Counted from the stretch's first letter, positions 1 to 7,065 are shown. The stretch is 15,354 bases of DNA from JAUVZF01 sp035529015 (GCA_035529015.1 DATKXP010000181.1:1-15354), one strand, 5' to 3'. The notes: generated by a model not told the origin, from the sequence alone. Numbers and translations are program-made.

Positions 1-1103
1 AAGGCCTCGGCCAGGACCTCCTCGAAGGCCGTATGCGGCCCGTCGATGGGAATCGTCTGGAAGCGGATGCCCAGGGCCGAGGCGAGTGCGCGTGCGTCTT
101 CGACGCTATGCGCGCTGGAGTAGCGGCTCGGCATGGCCACGCCGAGGACGTGCTCGGGGCCGGCCGCCTCCGCCGCCAGGCAGGCCACGAGGCTTGAGTC
201 GATGCCGCCCGACAAGCCCACGACGGCCTCCCTGAATCCGGTCTTGCGCATGTAATCGCGCAGGCCGAGCACCAGCGCCGGCCGCAGGGCTTCGACGTCG
301 GCCGGCAACTCAGCCAGGCCGGCGGGCGATCCGACGGCCGCCAGGTCCACCACAGCGACCTCTTCCTCGAAGGCCTTCAGTTGCGCGACCACCTGGCCGT
401 CGGCGCTGACGGCAAAACTGGCGCCGTCGAAGATCAGTTCGTCGTTGCCGCCCACCTGGTTGACGTACACGACCGGCCGCCCGTGGCGAAGGGCCTGGGC
501 GCGGACGAGTTCGGCCCGCTGGGCGGACTTGCCCACGACGAACGGCGAGGCCGACATGTTGATGAGCACGTCGGCGCCCGCCTCGACGAGGTCGGCGACG
601 GGGTTGCCGTGATACAGCCGCGCCGCCGGGCCGGCGGACTCCTGCGTCCAGATGTCTTCGCAGATCGAGAGGCCCAACGTCGAGCCGCCCCACTCGACAA
701 CGGCGGGCTCGTCGCCGGGCTCGAAGTACCGCATCTCGTCGAAGACGTCGTAGGTGGGCAGGAGCCGCTTGTACTTGCGGGCCAGGACGCGGCCGTCGGC
801 GATGAGGGCGGCGGCGTTGTAGAGCGGCAGGCCGCGCTCGCGCCCCGTCCGTTCCACGTAACCGACGACCAGCGCGGTCGGCCCGACCTGGCCGGCCAAC
901 CGCTCGAGCGCCGCCAGGTTGTCGGCGACGAACCGCGGCTTAAGGAGCAGATCGCGCGGGGGATAGCCGATGAGCGACAGTTCCGGTGTGACGACGACCT
1001 CGGCCCCGGCGCGGGCGGCCCGCGCATAGGCATCGAGGATGCGGCGAGCGTTGCCGTCGATGTCGCCGACCGTCGGGTTCAGTTGCGCCAGGGCGGTCTT
1101 CAT
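1..1103 (-). CDS. nadE: Glutamine-dependent NAD+ synthetase (3' end outside window)
   Basis: Catalyses the last step of NAD synthesis, amidating deamido-NAD with ATP and ammonia drawn from glutamine, in the cytosol. About 367 codons are visible. Residues 1-270 form a nitrilase-type glutaminase domain with the expected Glu-Lys-Cys triad: Glu41 (VTPELSLIGYPPRD), Lys112 (KRLLPTYDVFDE) and Cys148 (LGLSICEDIW). The synthetase domain follows, with the PP-loop ATP motif GLSGGIDSS at 296-304. The chain is cut shortly after DGPHTAFEEV, so roughly the last 200 residues usual for this family are missing from the window. The ATG at 1103 is the natural start because it opens directly into the conserved first strand (MKTALAQLNPTVGD). 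No Shine-Dalgarno precedes it, which fits the promoter lying immediately upstream. The gene is divergent from gyrA. The two-domain architecture is unmistakable; the symbol is used for the family. Confidence 0.95.
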   Translation of the reverse strand, partial: MKTALAQLNPTVGDIDGNARRILDAYARAARAGAEVVVTPELSLIGYPPRDLLLKPRFVADNLAALERLAGQVGPTALVVGYVERTGRERGLPLYNAAALIADGRVLARKYKRLLPTYDVFDEMRYFEPGDEPAVVEWGGSTLGLSICEDIWTQESAGPAARLYHGNPVADLVEAGADVLINMSASPFVVGKSAQRAELVRAQALRHGRPVVYVNQVGGNDELIFDGASFAVSADGQVVAQLKAFEEEVAVVDLAAVGSPAGLAELPADVEALRPALVLGLRDYMRKTGFREAVVGLSGGIDSSLVACLAAEAAGPEHVLGVAMPSRYSSAHSVEDARALASALGIRFQTIPIDGPHTAFEEVLAEA

Positions 1104-1110
1104 GGCGCCT

Positions 1111-1139
1111 ATGTTAGGCACGGCGGGGCCGGGGGTCAA
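1111..1139 (-). promoter_or_regulatory. Predicted nadE promoter, leaderless transcript
   Basis: On the minus strand a -35 box TTGACC (1139-1134, 5 of 6 consensus) is followed by exactly 17 bases and a -10 box TAACAT (1116-1111, 4 of 6). The expected transcription start, about seven bases downstream, falls at 1104-1103, that is on the nadE ATG itself. This predicts an mRNA with no or almost no leader, consistent with the lack of a Shine-Dalgarno sequence. The boxes are read from sequence; promoter activity is inference. Confidence 0.6.
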
Positions 1140-1209
1140 CTGTCGCCCTTGCATGGTCGAATGCTGACGGCGCTTTCGGGTGCACGGAGACCGTCCGAGA
1201 AAGGGATTT

Positions 1210-1231
1210 TTCGGCCTTTTCGAGGGCCGAA
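1210..1231. other. Inverted repeat upstream of the gyrA promoter
   Basis: TTCGGCC (1210-1216) and GGCCGAA (1225-1231) form a perfect 7-base-pair arm pair around an 8-base spacer, ending six bases before the gyrA -35 box. It could be an operator or a DNA structure in the divergent nadE-gyrA region. No T-run follows on the plus strand, so a terminator is unlikely. Function unknown. Confidence 0.35.
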
Positions 1232-1236
1232 TTCCA

Positions 1237-1265
1237 TTGCCAAATCGACCCCGCCGGGTTATTAT
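1237..1265 (+). promoter_or_regulatory. Predicted gyrA promoter
   Basis: The -35 box TTGCCA (1237-1242, 5 of 6) and the -10 box TATTAT (1260-1265, 5 of 6) are separated by exactly 17 bases. They lie in the one A/T-richer patch of the 254-base divergent gap. The expected start near 1272 gives a leader of about 85 bases before the gyrA GTG. The fit to a sigma70-type promoter is the best in the window. Confidence 0.7.
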
Positions 1266-1342
1266 CAGAGGCTTGAGAACGGGCGGGGCCGCATTCTCGT
1301 AAGTGTTTCCAAACAAAGGGCTTGCGGCGGCCTCGCTCGGCC

Positions 1343-1347
1343 GGAGG
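1343..1347 (+). promoter_or_regulatory. gyrA ribosome binding site that sets the GTG start
   Basis: GGAGG lies 10 bases before the GTG at 1358. The same frame stays open upstream to 1322, but that upstream start has no ribosome site and would add a Gly/Arg/Ser-rich lead with no family resemblance. The GTG is therefore preferred. Confidence 0.7.
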
Positions 1348-1357
1348 AACTCCCTCA

Positions 1358-3904
1358 GTGAGCCAACTCAACGCGCAGGAAAACATCCAGGAACTCTTCA
1401 TCGAAGAGGAGATGAAGGATGCGTATCTGACGTACGCCATGAGCGTCATCGTCAGCCGCGCCCTGCCCGACGTGCGCGACGGCCTGAAGCCCAGTCAGCG
1501 GCGCATCCTCGTCGCGATGAACGACCTGGGCCTGGGCCCGCGGAGCCGGTTCCGCAAGTGCGCCAAGATCGCCGGCGACACCTCCGGCAACTACCATCCG
1601 CACGGTGAAGCCGTCGTGTACCCGACGTTGGTTCGCATGGCCCAGTGGTTTTCCATGCGTTGCCCGCTCATCGAAGGTCAGGGCAATTTCGGGTCGATCG
1701 ACGGCGACCCGCCGGCCGCCATGCGGTACACCGAGGCGCGGCTGACGCAGATGTCCACCGAGATGATCGAAGACATCGGGCAGGACACGGTCGATTACCA
1801 GCCGAACTACGACGATACGCGCGAGGAACCGACGGTCCTGCCGGGCAAGTTACCCAACCTGCTCTGCAACGGCTCGGCCGGTATCGCCGTCGGCATGGCC
1901 ACCAGCATCCCGCCGCACAACCTGGCCGAGGTCTGCGACGCCGCCATCGCCGTCGTCGATAACCCCCACATCGACGTCAAGGGCCTGATGAAGATCGTCC
2001 AGGGCCCCGACTTCCCCACCGGCGGCCTCATCTGCGGGCGCAAGGGCATCGTGGACGGTTACACGACCGGGCGCGGCAACATCACGGTGCGCGCCCGCGC
2101 CCACGTCGAGACGACGCGCGGCGGGAAGTCGCAGATCGTCGTCACGGAGATCCCCTACGGCCAGATCAAGACGCGCATCATCGAACGCATTGCCGACTGC
2201 GTCAAGAACGGCACCATCACCGGCATCGCCGACATCCGCGACGAATCCGACCGCGAAGGGATGCGGCTGGTCATCGAGTTGAAGCGCGGCGAGGACGACA
2301 ACGTCGTCATCAACCAACTCTACAAGCACACGGCGCTCCAGACGACCTTCTCGATCATCAACATTGCGCTGGACAAGGGCCGCCCGCGCACGATGAACCT
2401 CAAGGACCTGCTGGTGGCCTACAAGAACCACCGCATCGAGGTCATCCGCCGGCGGACCGTGTTTCTGCTGAAGAAGGCCCGGGCGCGCGAGCACGTCCTC
2501 TTCGGCCTGCTGTATGCCGTGGCGAACATCGACGAGATCATCGCCACCATCAAGAAGAGCCCCAACGTGCCGACCGCCAAAGAGCGGCTCATGAAGAAGG
2601 CCTGGAAGTTCCGCATCACCAACCTCCCGGGCGTGCGGACCGACAAGGCCAACAGACTGCTCCTGGCCGCCACCAAGACCGGCCTGCATCTGTCGAGCAC
2701 GCAGGCCGACGCGATCCTGGCGATGCGCTTGCAGCAGTTGACCGGCCTGGAGGTCGAGAAACTCCGCGACGAGTGGGTCGAGGTCCGCGAATTCATCGAA
2801 GAGTACGAGGCCATCCTGCGCGACGAGCGGCTCGTCCTGAACATCATCGCCGAGGACCTCCACGAGATGAAGGAGAAGTACGGCGACGCCCGCCGGACCG
2901 AGGTCGTCGGCGAGGCCGAGGAATTCGACCTCGAGGACCTCATCGCCGAGGAGAACTGTGTCGTCACCATCAGCCACGAGGGCTACATCAAGCGGATACC
3001 CCTGACGAGTTACCGCCGGCAGGGCCGCGGCGGCAAGGGCGTCATCGGCTCCACCAAGAAGGAAGGCGATTTCATCGAGGACCTCTTCGTCGCCTCCACG
3101 CACGATTACATCCTCTTCTTCACGAACCTGGGTCAGTGTCATTGGCTGAAGGTCTACGACATTCCGCAGATGTCGCGCCAGGCCAAGGGCCGGGCCATCG
3201 TCAACGTGCTGCAACTGCGGCAGAACGAGTCCGTCGCCGGGTTCATGGCCGTGCGCGAGTTCGACGAGAAGCGTCAGGTCGTCTTTGTCACGCAAGGGGG
3301 CACGATCAAGAAGACGGCCCTGAAAGCGTTCCGCCGCCCGAAGCGCGGAGGCATTATCGCCATCCGGCTCGACCGCGACGACAACCTCATTCAGGTTGAC
3401 ATCTCGAGCGGCGACGACGAAATCGTCCTGGGCACACGCGACGGCAAGGCCATACGGTTCCCCGAGAGCAAGGTCCGCAGCATAGGCCGCGCCGCAAGGG
3501 GAGTGCGCGGAATCCGACTCCGCGGAGGCGACGCCGTCGTCGGCATGGCGCTCGTGAATCCGAACGCAACGCTCCTGACGGTCTGCGAGAACGGATACGG
3601 CAAACGGACCGGGTTCGGCCAGTACCGGACAACCGACCGCGGCGGGCAGGGCATCATCAACATCAGAACCACGAAACGCAACGGCAAGGTCGTCGCGATG
3701 ATGACCGTCCGCGACGGCGACGACCTGATGATCATCACGCAGGCCGGTCAGATCATGCGGATCGGCGTCGATGCCAAGAACATCCGACCCATCGGGCGCG
3801 CCACCCAGGGCATCCGCATCATCCGGCTCAACGAGGACGACCACCTTGTGGCCGTCGCCCGCGTGAAGGCCGATACCGGCGACGAAGACGAGGGCGATAC
3901 GTAG
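1358..3904 (+). CDS. gyrA: DNA gyrase subunit A
   Basis: Breakage-reunion subunit of DNA gyrase, which with GyrB introduces negative supercoils in an ATP-dependent reaction. The protein is 848 residues, normal for GyrA. The N-terminal core carries the conserved block LTYAMSVIVSRALPDVRDGLKP, the catalytic Tyr124 in AAMRYTEARL, and the IPPHNL region. The C-terminal pinwheel domain contains a GyrA box, QGRGGKG, at 555-561, which distinguishes GyrA from ParC-type topoisomerase IV, and ends in a short acidic tail (DTGDEDEGDT). The quinolone-binding positions are unusual: Ala85 where E. coli has Ser83 and Pro89 where it has Asp87. Start is the GTG at 1358 with GGAGG 10 bases upstream. The exported peptidase gene follows after 62 bases without a visible terminator, so read-through is likely. 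gyrB is not in the window. Confidence 0.97.
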   Translation: MSQLNAQENIQELFIEEEMKDAYLTYAMSVIVSRALPDVRDGLKPSQRRILVAMNDLGLGPRSRFRKCAKIAGDTSGNYHPHGEAVVYPTLVRMAQWFSMRCPLIEGQGNFGSIDGDPPAAMRYTEARLTQMSTEMIEDIGQDTVDYQPNYDDTREEPTVLPGKLPNLLCNGSAGIAVGMATSIPPHNLAEVCDAAIAVVDNPHIDVKGLMKIVQGPDFPTGGLICGRKGIVDGYTTGRGNITVRARAHVETTRGGKSQIVVTEIPYGQIKTRIIERIADCVKNGTITGIADIRDESDREGMRLVIELKRGEDDNVVINQLYKHTALQTTFSIINIALDKGRPRTMNLKDLLVAYKNHRIEVIRRRTVFLLKKARAREHVLFGLLYAVANIDEIIATIKKSPNVPTAKERLMKKAWKFRITNLPGVRTDKANRLLLAATKTGLHLSSTQADAILAMRLQQLTGLEVEKLRDEWVEVREFIEEYEAILRDERLVLNIIAEDLHEMKEKYGDARRTEVVGEAEEFDLEDLIAEENCVVTISHEGYIKRIPLTSYRRQGRGGKGVIGSTKKEGDFIEDLFVASTHDYILFFTNLGQCHWLKVYDIPQMSRQAKGRAIVNVLQLRQNESVAGFMAVREFDEKRQVVFVTQGGTIKKTALKAFRRPKRGGIIAIRLDRDDNLIQVDISSGDDEIVLGTRDGKAIRFPESKVRSIGRAARGVRGIRLRGGDAVVGMALVNPNATLLTVCENGYGKRTGFGQYRTTDRGGQGIINIRTTKRNGKVVAMMTVRDGDDLMIITQAGQIMRIGVDAKNIRPIGRATQGIRIIRLNEDDHLVAVARVKADTGDEDEGDT

Positions 3905-3966
3905 CATGCCCGACGCTCTTCGGCGTGTTGTGCCGGCGGGCCTCCCAAGCGAAAGGCTCCCCGTCC

Positions 3967-5196
3967 GTGCGACCGGTTACTGCCATCCTCCTCGGCACGG
4001 CACTGCTGGCATCCCCGGTGACCGCTCTCGCCGCGCGGCCTGCGCTCGCCGTCTCGGCGGACTTCCCCGGCGGGTCGGTCCACGTGGACGAACTCGACCA
4101 GGAGGCGCGCGCCATCCGCGTGCAGCCGGCCGACCACCCCGGCCGGGGCTGGCGGTGCTGGTGGTACTTCAAGGTCACGGGCATCGAGCCCGGCGAGACG
4201 CTGACCGTGAGCGTCTCCGGCGGCGGGTTCGCCCTGCCCGACCGGGCTGCGTTCAGCCTCGATGGCGTCGCGTGGAAACACACGTCTCCCGGCAGGCGGG
4301 AGAAGGGAAAGGTCACGTACGCGGTCCGTGTGGATGCCCGGGAGGCGTACGTCGCGTGGGGTCCGCCGTACCTGCCCCTCCACGCTCGCGACCTGATCGC
4401 TCGCGCCGTAAAGGCATGCCCGCGCGCGAAGGCGTTCGATCTGTGCCGCACGCGCGAGGACCGCCCGACCCCCGCGCTTCGTATCGAGCCGGACGACGCG
4501 CAGGCCGAGCGGCCGATCCTGTTGTGGGTCCAGGCCCGCCAGCACGCGTGGGAGTCGGGCTCCAGTTGGGTCTGCGAGGGGCTGGTTCGCTGGCTCTGCT
4601 CCGACGATGCTCGGGCCAACGCGCTGCGACGGCGCTGTCGCATCGTGGCAGTCCCCATCATGGACATCGACAACGTCGTCCGCGGGGCGGGGGGCAAGAA
4701 CCAGAACCCGCAGGACCACAACCGCGATTGGTCCGACCAGCCGCACTGGCGCGCCGTGGCGGCCGCCCAGCGGATGCTGCGCGAGATGAACGACGCGGCC
4801 CGGCTCACCCTCTTCATCGACCTGCACAACCCCGGCCCCGGACCGCGGGACCAGGAGGTCTTCTTCTACACGTGTCCGCTCGCCGGCCTGTCCGAGGGGC
4901 GGCGGACGCTGCTGGACGCCTTCCTCGCCGCCGCCAAGGCCGAGATGGCGGCGCCGCTGGGGTTCCGCGGCCAGACGCGCGAGAGCGGCCCCGGGTACGA
5001 CAGGAACTGGGAACGCATCTCCAAGAACTGGGTCGCCGATCACCTCGACGGGCCGGTCATCGCGGTCACGATGGAAACCGGCTGGAACACGCCCCACAGC
5101 ACGCAAGCGAACTACCAGGAGGTCGGCCGCCGACTCGGCCTGGCCGTCGAGCGGCATCTCGGCCGTCCGGCGGGCGCCGGCACGGCCGCCCCGTGA
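3967..5196 (+). CDS. Exported M14 zinc carboxypeptidase (cytosolic-carboxypeptidase-like)
   Basis: Predicted zinc metallocarboxypeptidase, 409 residues. It begins with a signal peptide (MRPVTAILLG, hydrophobic core, cleavage near ALA-A at 22), so the mature enzyme should be outside the cytoplasm. Residues 30-130 (starting SADFPGGSVHVDEL) resemble the beta-sandwich N domain that precedes the catalytic domain in Nna1/CCP-type M14 enzymes. The zinc site is readable: His193 and Glu196 in ARQHAWESGSSW, and His287 in FIDLHNPG. Arg253 in QDHNRDW matches the substrate-binding Asn-Arg pair, and Glu370 in VTMETGWN is the likely catalytic base. Start GTG 3967 is chosen for the AAAGG ten bases upstream and the compact signal peptide; an in-frame GTG at 3925 would add 14 residues. 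It follows gyrA by 62 bases and ends three bases before a convergent gene. Substrate unknown: peptidoglycan peptides or proteins are both possible. Confidence 0.8.
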   Translation: MRPVTAILLGTALLASPVTALAARPALAVSADFPGGSVHVDELDQEARAIRVQPADHPGRGWRCWWYFKVTGIEPGETLTVSVSGGGFALPDRAAFSLDGVAWKHTSPGRREKGKVTYAVRVDAREAYVAWGPPYLPLHARDLIARAVKACPRAKAFDLCRTREDRPTPALRIEPDDAQAERPILLWVQARQHAWESGSSWVCEGLVRWLCSDDARANALRRRCRIVAVPIMDIDNVVRGAGGKNQNPQDHNRDWSDQPHWRAVAAAQRMLREMNDAARLTLFIDLHNPGPGPRDQEVFFYTCPLAGLSEGRRTLLDAFLAAAKAEMAAPLGFRGQTRESGPGYDRNWERISKNWVADHLDGPVIAVTMETGWNTPHSTQANYQEVGRRLGLAVERHLGRPAGAGTAAP

Positions 5197-5199
5197 GGT

Positions 5200-5937
5200 T
5201 CATTTGGCCTTCGCCTCGCCGCGATGCCCCTTCATCCGCAGGACACCGCGCTCCAACTCGACGCTTTCGAGGACGATGCGGTGTTTGCCCTTTCCGAGCG
5301 ACACCGGTTTGCCATCCAACCCGTCGAGGATGGCGTGCCAGAATTGCAGGGCCGCCTCGTCGCCGTCTCCGGCCTTGCCCCGCCGAAGCGCCGCCGCCAC
5401 CGCCGGCCGCACGTAATCAAGGACGTCCTTCGGCACCGGCATCCACCCCACGCCCGTGCCGGCCGGCTCGACTCGGAGCCTGCCCTCCGGATCAGCCGTC
5501 AGGCGAAGGTACTGTGACACGATGGCACTCGTCCTGCCGCTGCCCACCTCGGTCGCGACGACGAGCCCTGACGGCTCGAAGGCAATCCGCAACCGCCGAA
5601 CGACCGGCGAAACGCCTCGGCCGGCAGCCGCCTGGTCGGCCAGGAACCGGGCGATCCGCGCGTTGGCCATCTCCTCGGTCACCACGAGGTCCAGCCGCGT
5701 CCGGCCGCTCTTGTCCAGCAGGACGTTCCCGACCTGGTTGACGACCTGCTCGTCGAACTGCCTGGCAGCGTCCGGGTCAAGCCCTGTGTGGGCTGTGCGG
5801 CGGTAGACCTCGGGCGTGCCCTTGAGCGAGATGAGAACCAGAATCGCAACAACCACCAGGCCCCCCGCGGCGGCCGCCAGGGTGATCCGGGTCCGGCGGC
5901 TGAGGCGATTCGACCGGTCATGTACGCTGTATTCCAT
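5200..5937 (-). CDS. Membrane-anchored protein of unknown function
   Basis: 245 residues. A short basic N-terminus (SRRTR) precedes one hydrophobic segment at about 18-38 (ITLAAAAGGLVVVAILVLISL), giving an N-in anchored protein with its soluble part outside the membrane. The soluble part includes VVTEEMANARIARFLADQ followed by a predicted beta-rich stretch (VRRLRIAFEPSGLVVATEV) and a Lys-rich tail. The layout of one anchor, an early TEE..N helix and a lipid-binding-like beta region resembles YpmS/DUF2140-type proteins, but I do not recognise the family firmly. The ATG at 5937 has no Shine-Dalgarno. A TTGACC box sits 35 bases upstream, so the mRNA leader may be very short. It ends 3 bases from the convergent peptidase gene and diverges from rnc across 134 bases. 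Confidence 0.75.
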   Translation of the reverse strand: MEYSVHDRSNRLSRRTRITLAAAAGGLVVVAILVLISLKGTPEVYRRTAHTGLDPDAARQFDEQVVNQVGNVLLDKSGRTRLDLVVTEEMANARIARFLADQAAAGRGVSPVVRRLRIAFEPSGLVVATEVGSGRTSAIVSQYLRLTADPEGRLRVEPAGTGVGWMPVPKDVLDYVRPAVAAALRRGKAGDGDEAALQFWHAILDGLDGKPVSLGKGKHRIVLESVELERGVLRMKGHRGEAKAK

Positions 5938-5949
5938 GGCGGCAGACCA

Positions 5950-5978
5950 AGTGTCGGGATGCCCTTCGGTATGGTCAA
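5950..5978 (-). promoter_or_regulatory. Possible promoter of the membrane-anchored protein gene
   Basis: On the minus strand TTGACC (5978-5973) is followed after 17 bases by GACACT (5955-5950), which matches only three of six -10 positions, though these include the key A and final T. It would start transcription only about six bases before the ATG at 5937. The -35 hexamer is identical to those of nadE and rnc. Confidence 0.3.
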
Positions 5979-5988
5979 GCCTTTTCGA

Positions 5989-6016
5989 TTGACCGCCTGC
6001 ATCGAGCGTCTAGAAT
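5989..6016 (+). promoter_or_regulatory. Predicted rnc promoter
   Basis: -35 box TTGACC (5989-5994, 5 of 6), 16-base spacer, -10 box TAGAAT (6011-6016, 5 of 6). The expected start is near 6023, giving a leader of about 50 bases with an AAGGAG ribosome site before the TTG start. The -10 box overlaps the in-frame ATG at 6015, which therefore cannot be translated from this promoter. Confidence 0.65.
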
Positions 6017-6055
6017 GGCCGGCGAATCGCCATCGGGATCCGTCGGCATCCTGAG

Positions 6056-6061
6056 AAGGAG
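6056..6061 (+). promoter_or_regulatory. rnc ribosome binding site that supports the TTG start
   Basis: AAGGAG, a near-perfect Shine-Dalgarno, ends 10 bases before TTG at 6072. No in-frame ATG or GTG lies close to it; the GTG at 6065 is out of frame. It decides for the TTG over the in-frame ATG at 6015. Confidence 0.65.
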
Positions 6062-6071
6062 CCCGTGCACG

Positions 6072-6815
6072 TTGAGCCATTCCGACTCATTCGAAGCCGT
6101 CCAGATCATCCTGGAATACCGTTTCAAGGATCCCGGCCTCCTGGAGAGTGCGCTGACCCATGCGAGCGTGGCCCCGCACCGCCTGGCGTCGAACGAGCGG
6201 CTGGAATTCCTCGGCGACGCCATCCTGGGCCTTGTCATCTGCGAAGCGTTGTACGCCCGATTCCCGGAGTTTCTGGAAGGCGAGTTGACGCGGTTCAAGA
6301 GCGTCGTCGTCAGCCGCGAGACGTGCGCCCGCGTGGCGGAACGGCTCGACTTCGTCGAACACCTCAGCCTGGGCAAGGGCATCATGGAGTCGCCCAGCCT
6401 GCCGGCGAGCCTGGCAGCCTGCGCGTACGAGGCCATCATCGGGGCGATGTATCTGGACGGCGGCCTGGAGGGGACCCGGCGATTCATCCTCGCTCACATG
6501 AACGAAGAGATCGACCGCGTCATGGCCGGCGAACACCAGTTGAACTACAAGTCGCTGCTTCAGCAGCACGCTCAACACGACATCGGCGCCACGCCCAATT
6601 ACGAACTCCTGGACGAGAAGGGACCCGATCACGCCAAGGCGTTCGAGGTGGCCGTTGTGATCCGGGGTCGGCGCTACCCCAGCGCCTGGGGACCCAACAA
6701 GAAGGCCGCCGAGCAACGAGCCGCCATGGAGGCCCTGCGCGTCCTCGGACGCCTCGAGGAAGAAACCACACCCGTGGTGGGCGACGAGCAGAACGGCGAG
6801 CAGAACGGCGAGTAG
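6072..6815 (+). CDS. rnc: Ribonuclease III
   Basis: Double-strand-specific endoribonuclease that processes rRNA precursors and structured mRNAs. With the TTG start it has 247 residues, close to typical bacterial RNase III. The signature NERLEFLGD at 41-49 supplies Glu45 and Asp49 of the metal site, and Glu120 in CAYEAIIGAMYLDGG matches the essential E. coli Glu117. The position matching E. coli Asp114 is Cys117 here, an unusual change. A double-stranded RNA binding domain fills roughly 165-232, starting NYKSLLQQH, with GPDHAKAFEV and an N-KKAAEQRAA helix. The tail ends in a 12-base tandem duplication encoding EQNG twice. The gene has its own promoter and converges on a small ORF four bases beyond its stop. 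Identity is secure; the start is argued from the promoter and ribosome site. Confidence 0.95.
   Translation: MSHSDSFEAVQIILEYRFKDPGLLESALTHASVAPHRLASNERLEFLGDAILGLVICEALYARFPEFLEGELTRFKSVVVSRETCARVAERLDFVEHLSLGKGIMESPSLPASLAACAYEAIIGAMYLDGGLEGTRRFILAHMNEEIDRVMAGEHQLNYKSLLQQHAQHDIGATPNYELLDEKGPDHAKAFEVAVVIRGRRYPSAWGPNKKAAEQRAAMEALRVLGRLEEETTPVVGDEQNGEQNGE
6786..6809 (+). repeat. 12-base tandem repeat at the 3' end of rnc
   Basis: GAGCAGAACGGC occurs twice in direct succession (6786-6797, 6798-6809), in frame, adding an EQNG repeat to the unstructured tail of RNase III. This looks like simple slippage. Confidence 0.8.
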
Positions 6816-6819
6816 CCCC

Positions 6820-6993
6820 CTACGGCTCTTTCTGTGATTCCTCGAGGTCTTCTCCGGCCTCTCGGCGTTGGCGCGGCCGATCGTAGGGGCCGCCCTTCTT
6901 GGGCGGCTCGGGCCGCTCCACCTGGCCGGGCAACCAGCGGCGCCGGGGGAACTTCGGCGGCTGCGTCTTCTGGCGGCGGCTCCGCTTCGCCAT
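6820..6993 (-). CDS. Small basic protein of unknown function
   Basis: 57 residues, starting MAKRSRRQKTQPPKF and rich in Arg, Lys and Pro, with an acidic patch near the end (EAGEDLEES). There is no Cys and no hydrophobic segment, so it is probably disordered and may bind nucleic acid; I do not recognise a family. Support for coding: ATG preceded by GGAG at seven bases spacing, a composition expected for a real basic protein, and a position downstream of the epimerase gene in the same direction. The ribosome site lies inside a 15-base duplication of the end of the epimerase gene. It ends four bases from the convergent rnc stop. The frame is open further upstream to a TTG at 7059, but that extension runs through the hairpin repeat and is unlikely to be translated. 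Confidence 0.5.
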   Translation of the reverse strand: MAKRSRRQKTQPPKFPRRRWLPGQVERPEPPKKGGPYDRPRQRREAGEDLEESQKEP

Positions 6994-6996
6994 CTC

Positions 6997-7011
6997 AATA
7001 CTCCAACCGCA
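6997..7011. repeat. 15-base direct repeat, left copy
   Basis: AATACTCCAACCGCA is identical here and at 7114-7128. The two copies bracket 102 bases that hold an inverted pair of hairpin repeats. Read on the minus strand this copy supplies the GGAG ribosome site of the small basic gene. Confidence 0.85.
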
Positions 7012-7018
7012 ACGCGCG

Positions 7019-7050
7019 TATCCGCCTGGTGGCCTTCCCAGGCCACCAGG
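7019..7050 (-). repeat. 32-base hairpin repeat, copy 1 (minus orientation)
   Basis: A perfect 10-base-pair stem, CCTGGTGGCC (7025-7034) with GGCCACCAGG (7041-7050), around loop TTCCCA. On the minus strand it matches copy 2 at 24 of 32 positions. The six stem differences form three compensatory pairs; the other two lie in the tail, which is degenerate here (CGGATA instead of CGGGAA). Confidence 0.75.
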
Positions 7051-7065
7051 AACCTCCAACCTTCT

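Noticed and set aside
381..1361. 326-codon plus-strand frame across nadE and the gyrA promoter
   Set aside because: Antisense to well-conserved nadE motifs and running through the promoter region.
1850..3907. 685-codon open frame on the strand opposite gyrA
   Set aside because: It mirrors the gyrA codon structure of a GC-rich gene; its translation is low-complexity Asp/Val/Leu/Ala-rich without any motif.
3748..5741. Long frames across the peptidase gene (minus 3748-5157, plus 3906-5741)
   Set aside because: Shadow frames with biased Arg/Pro composition; the peptidase frame has the signal peptide and zinc motifs.
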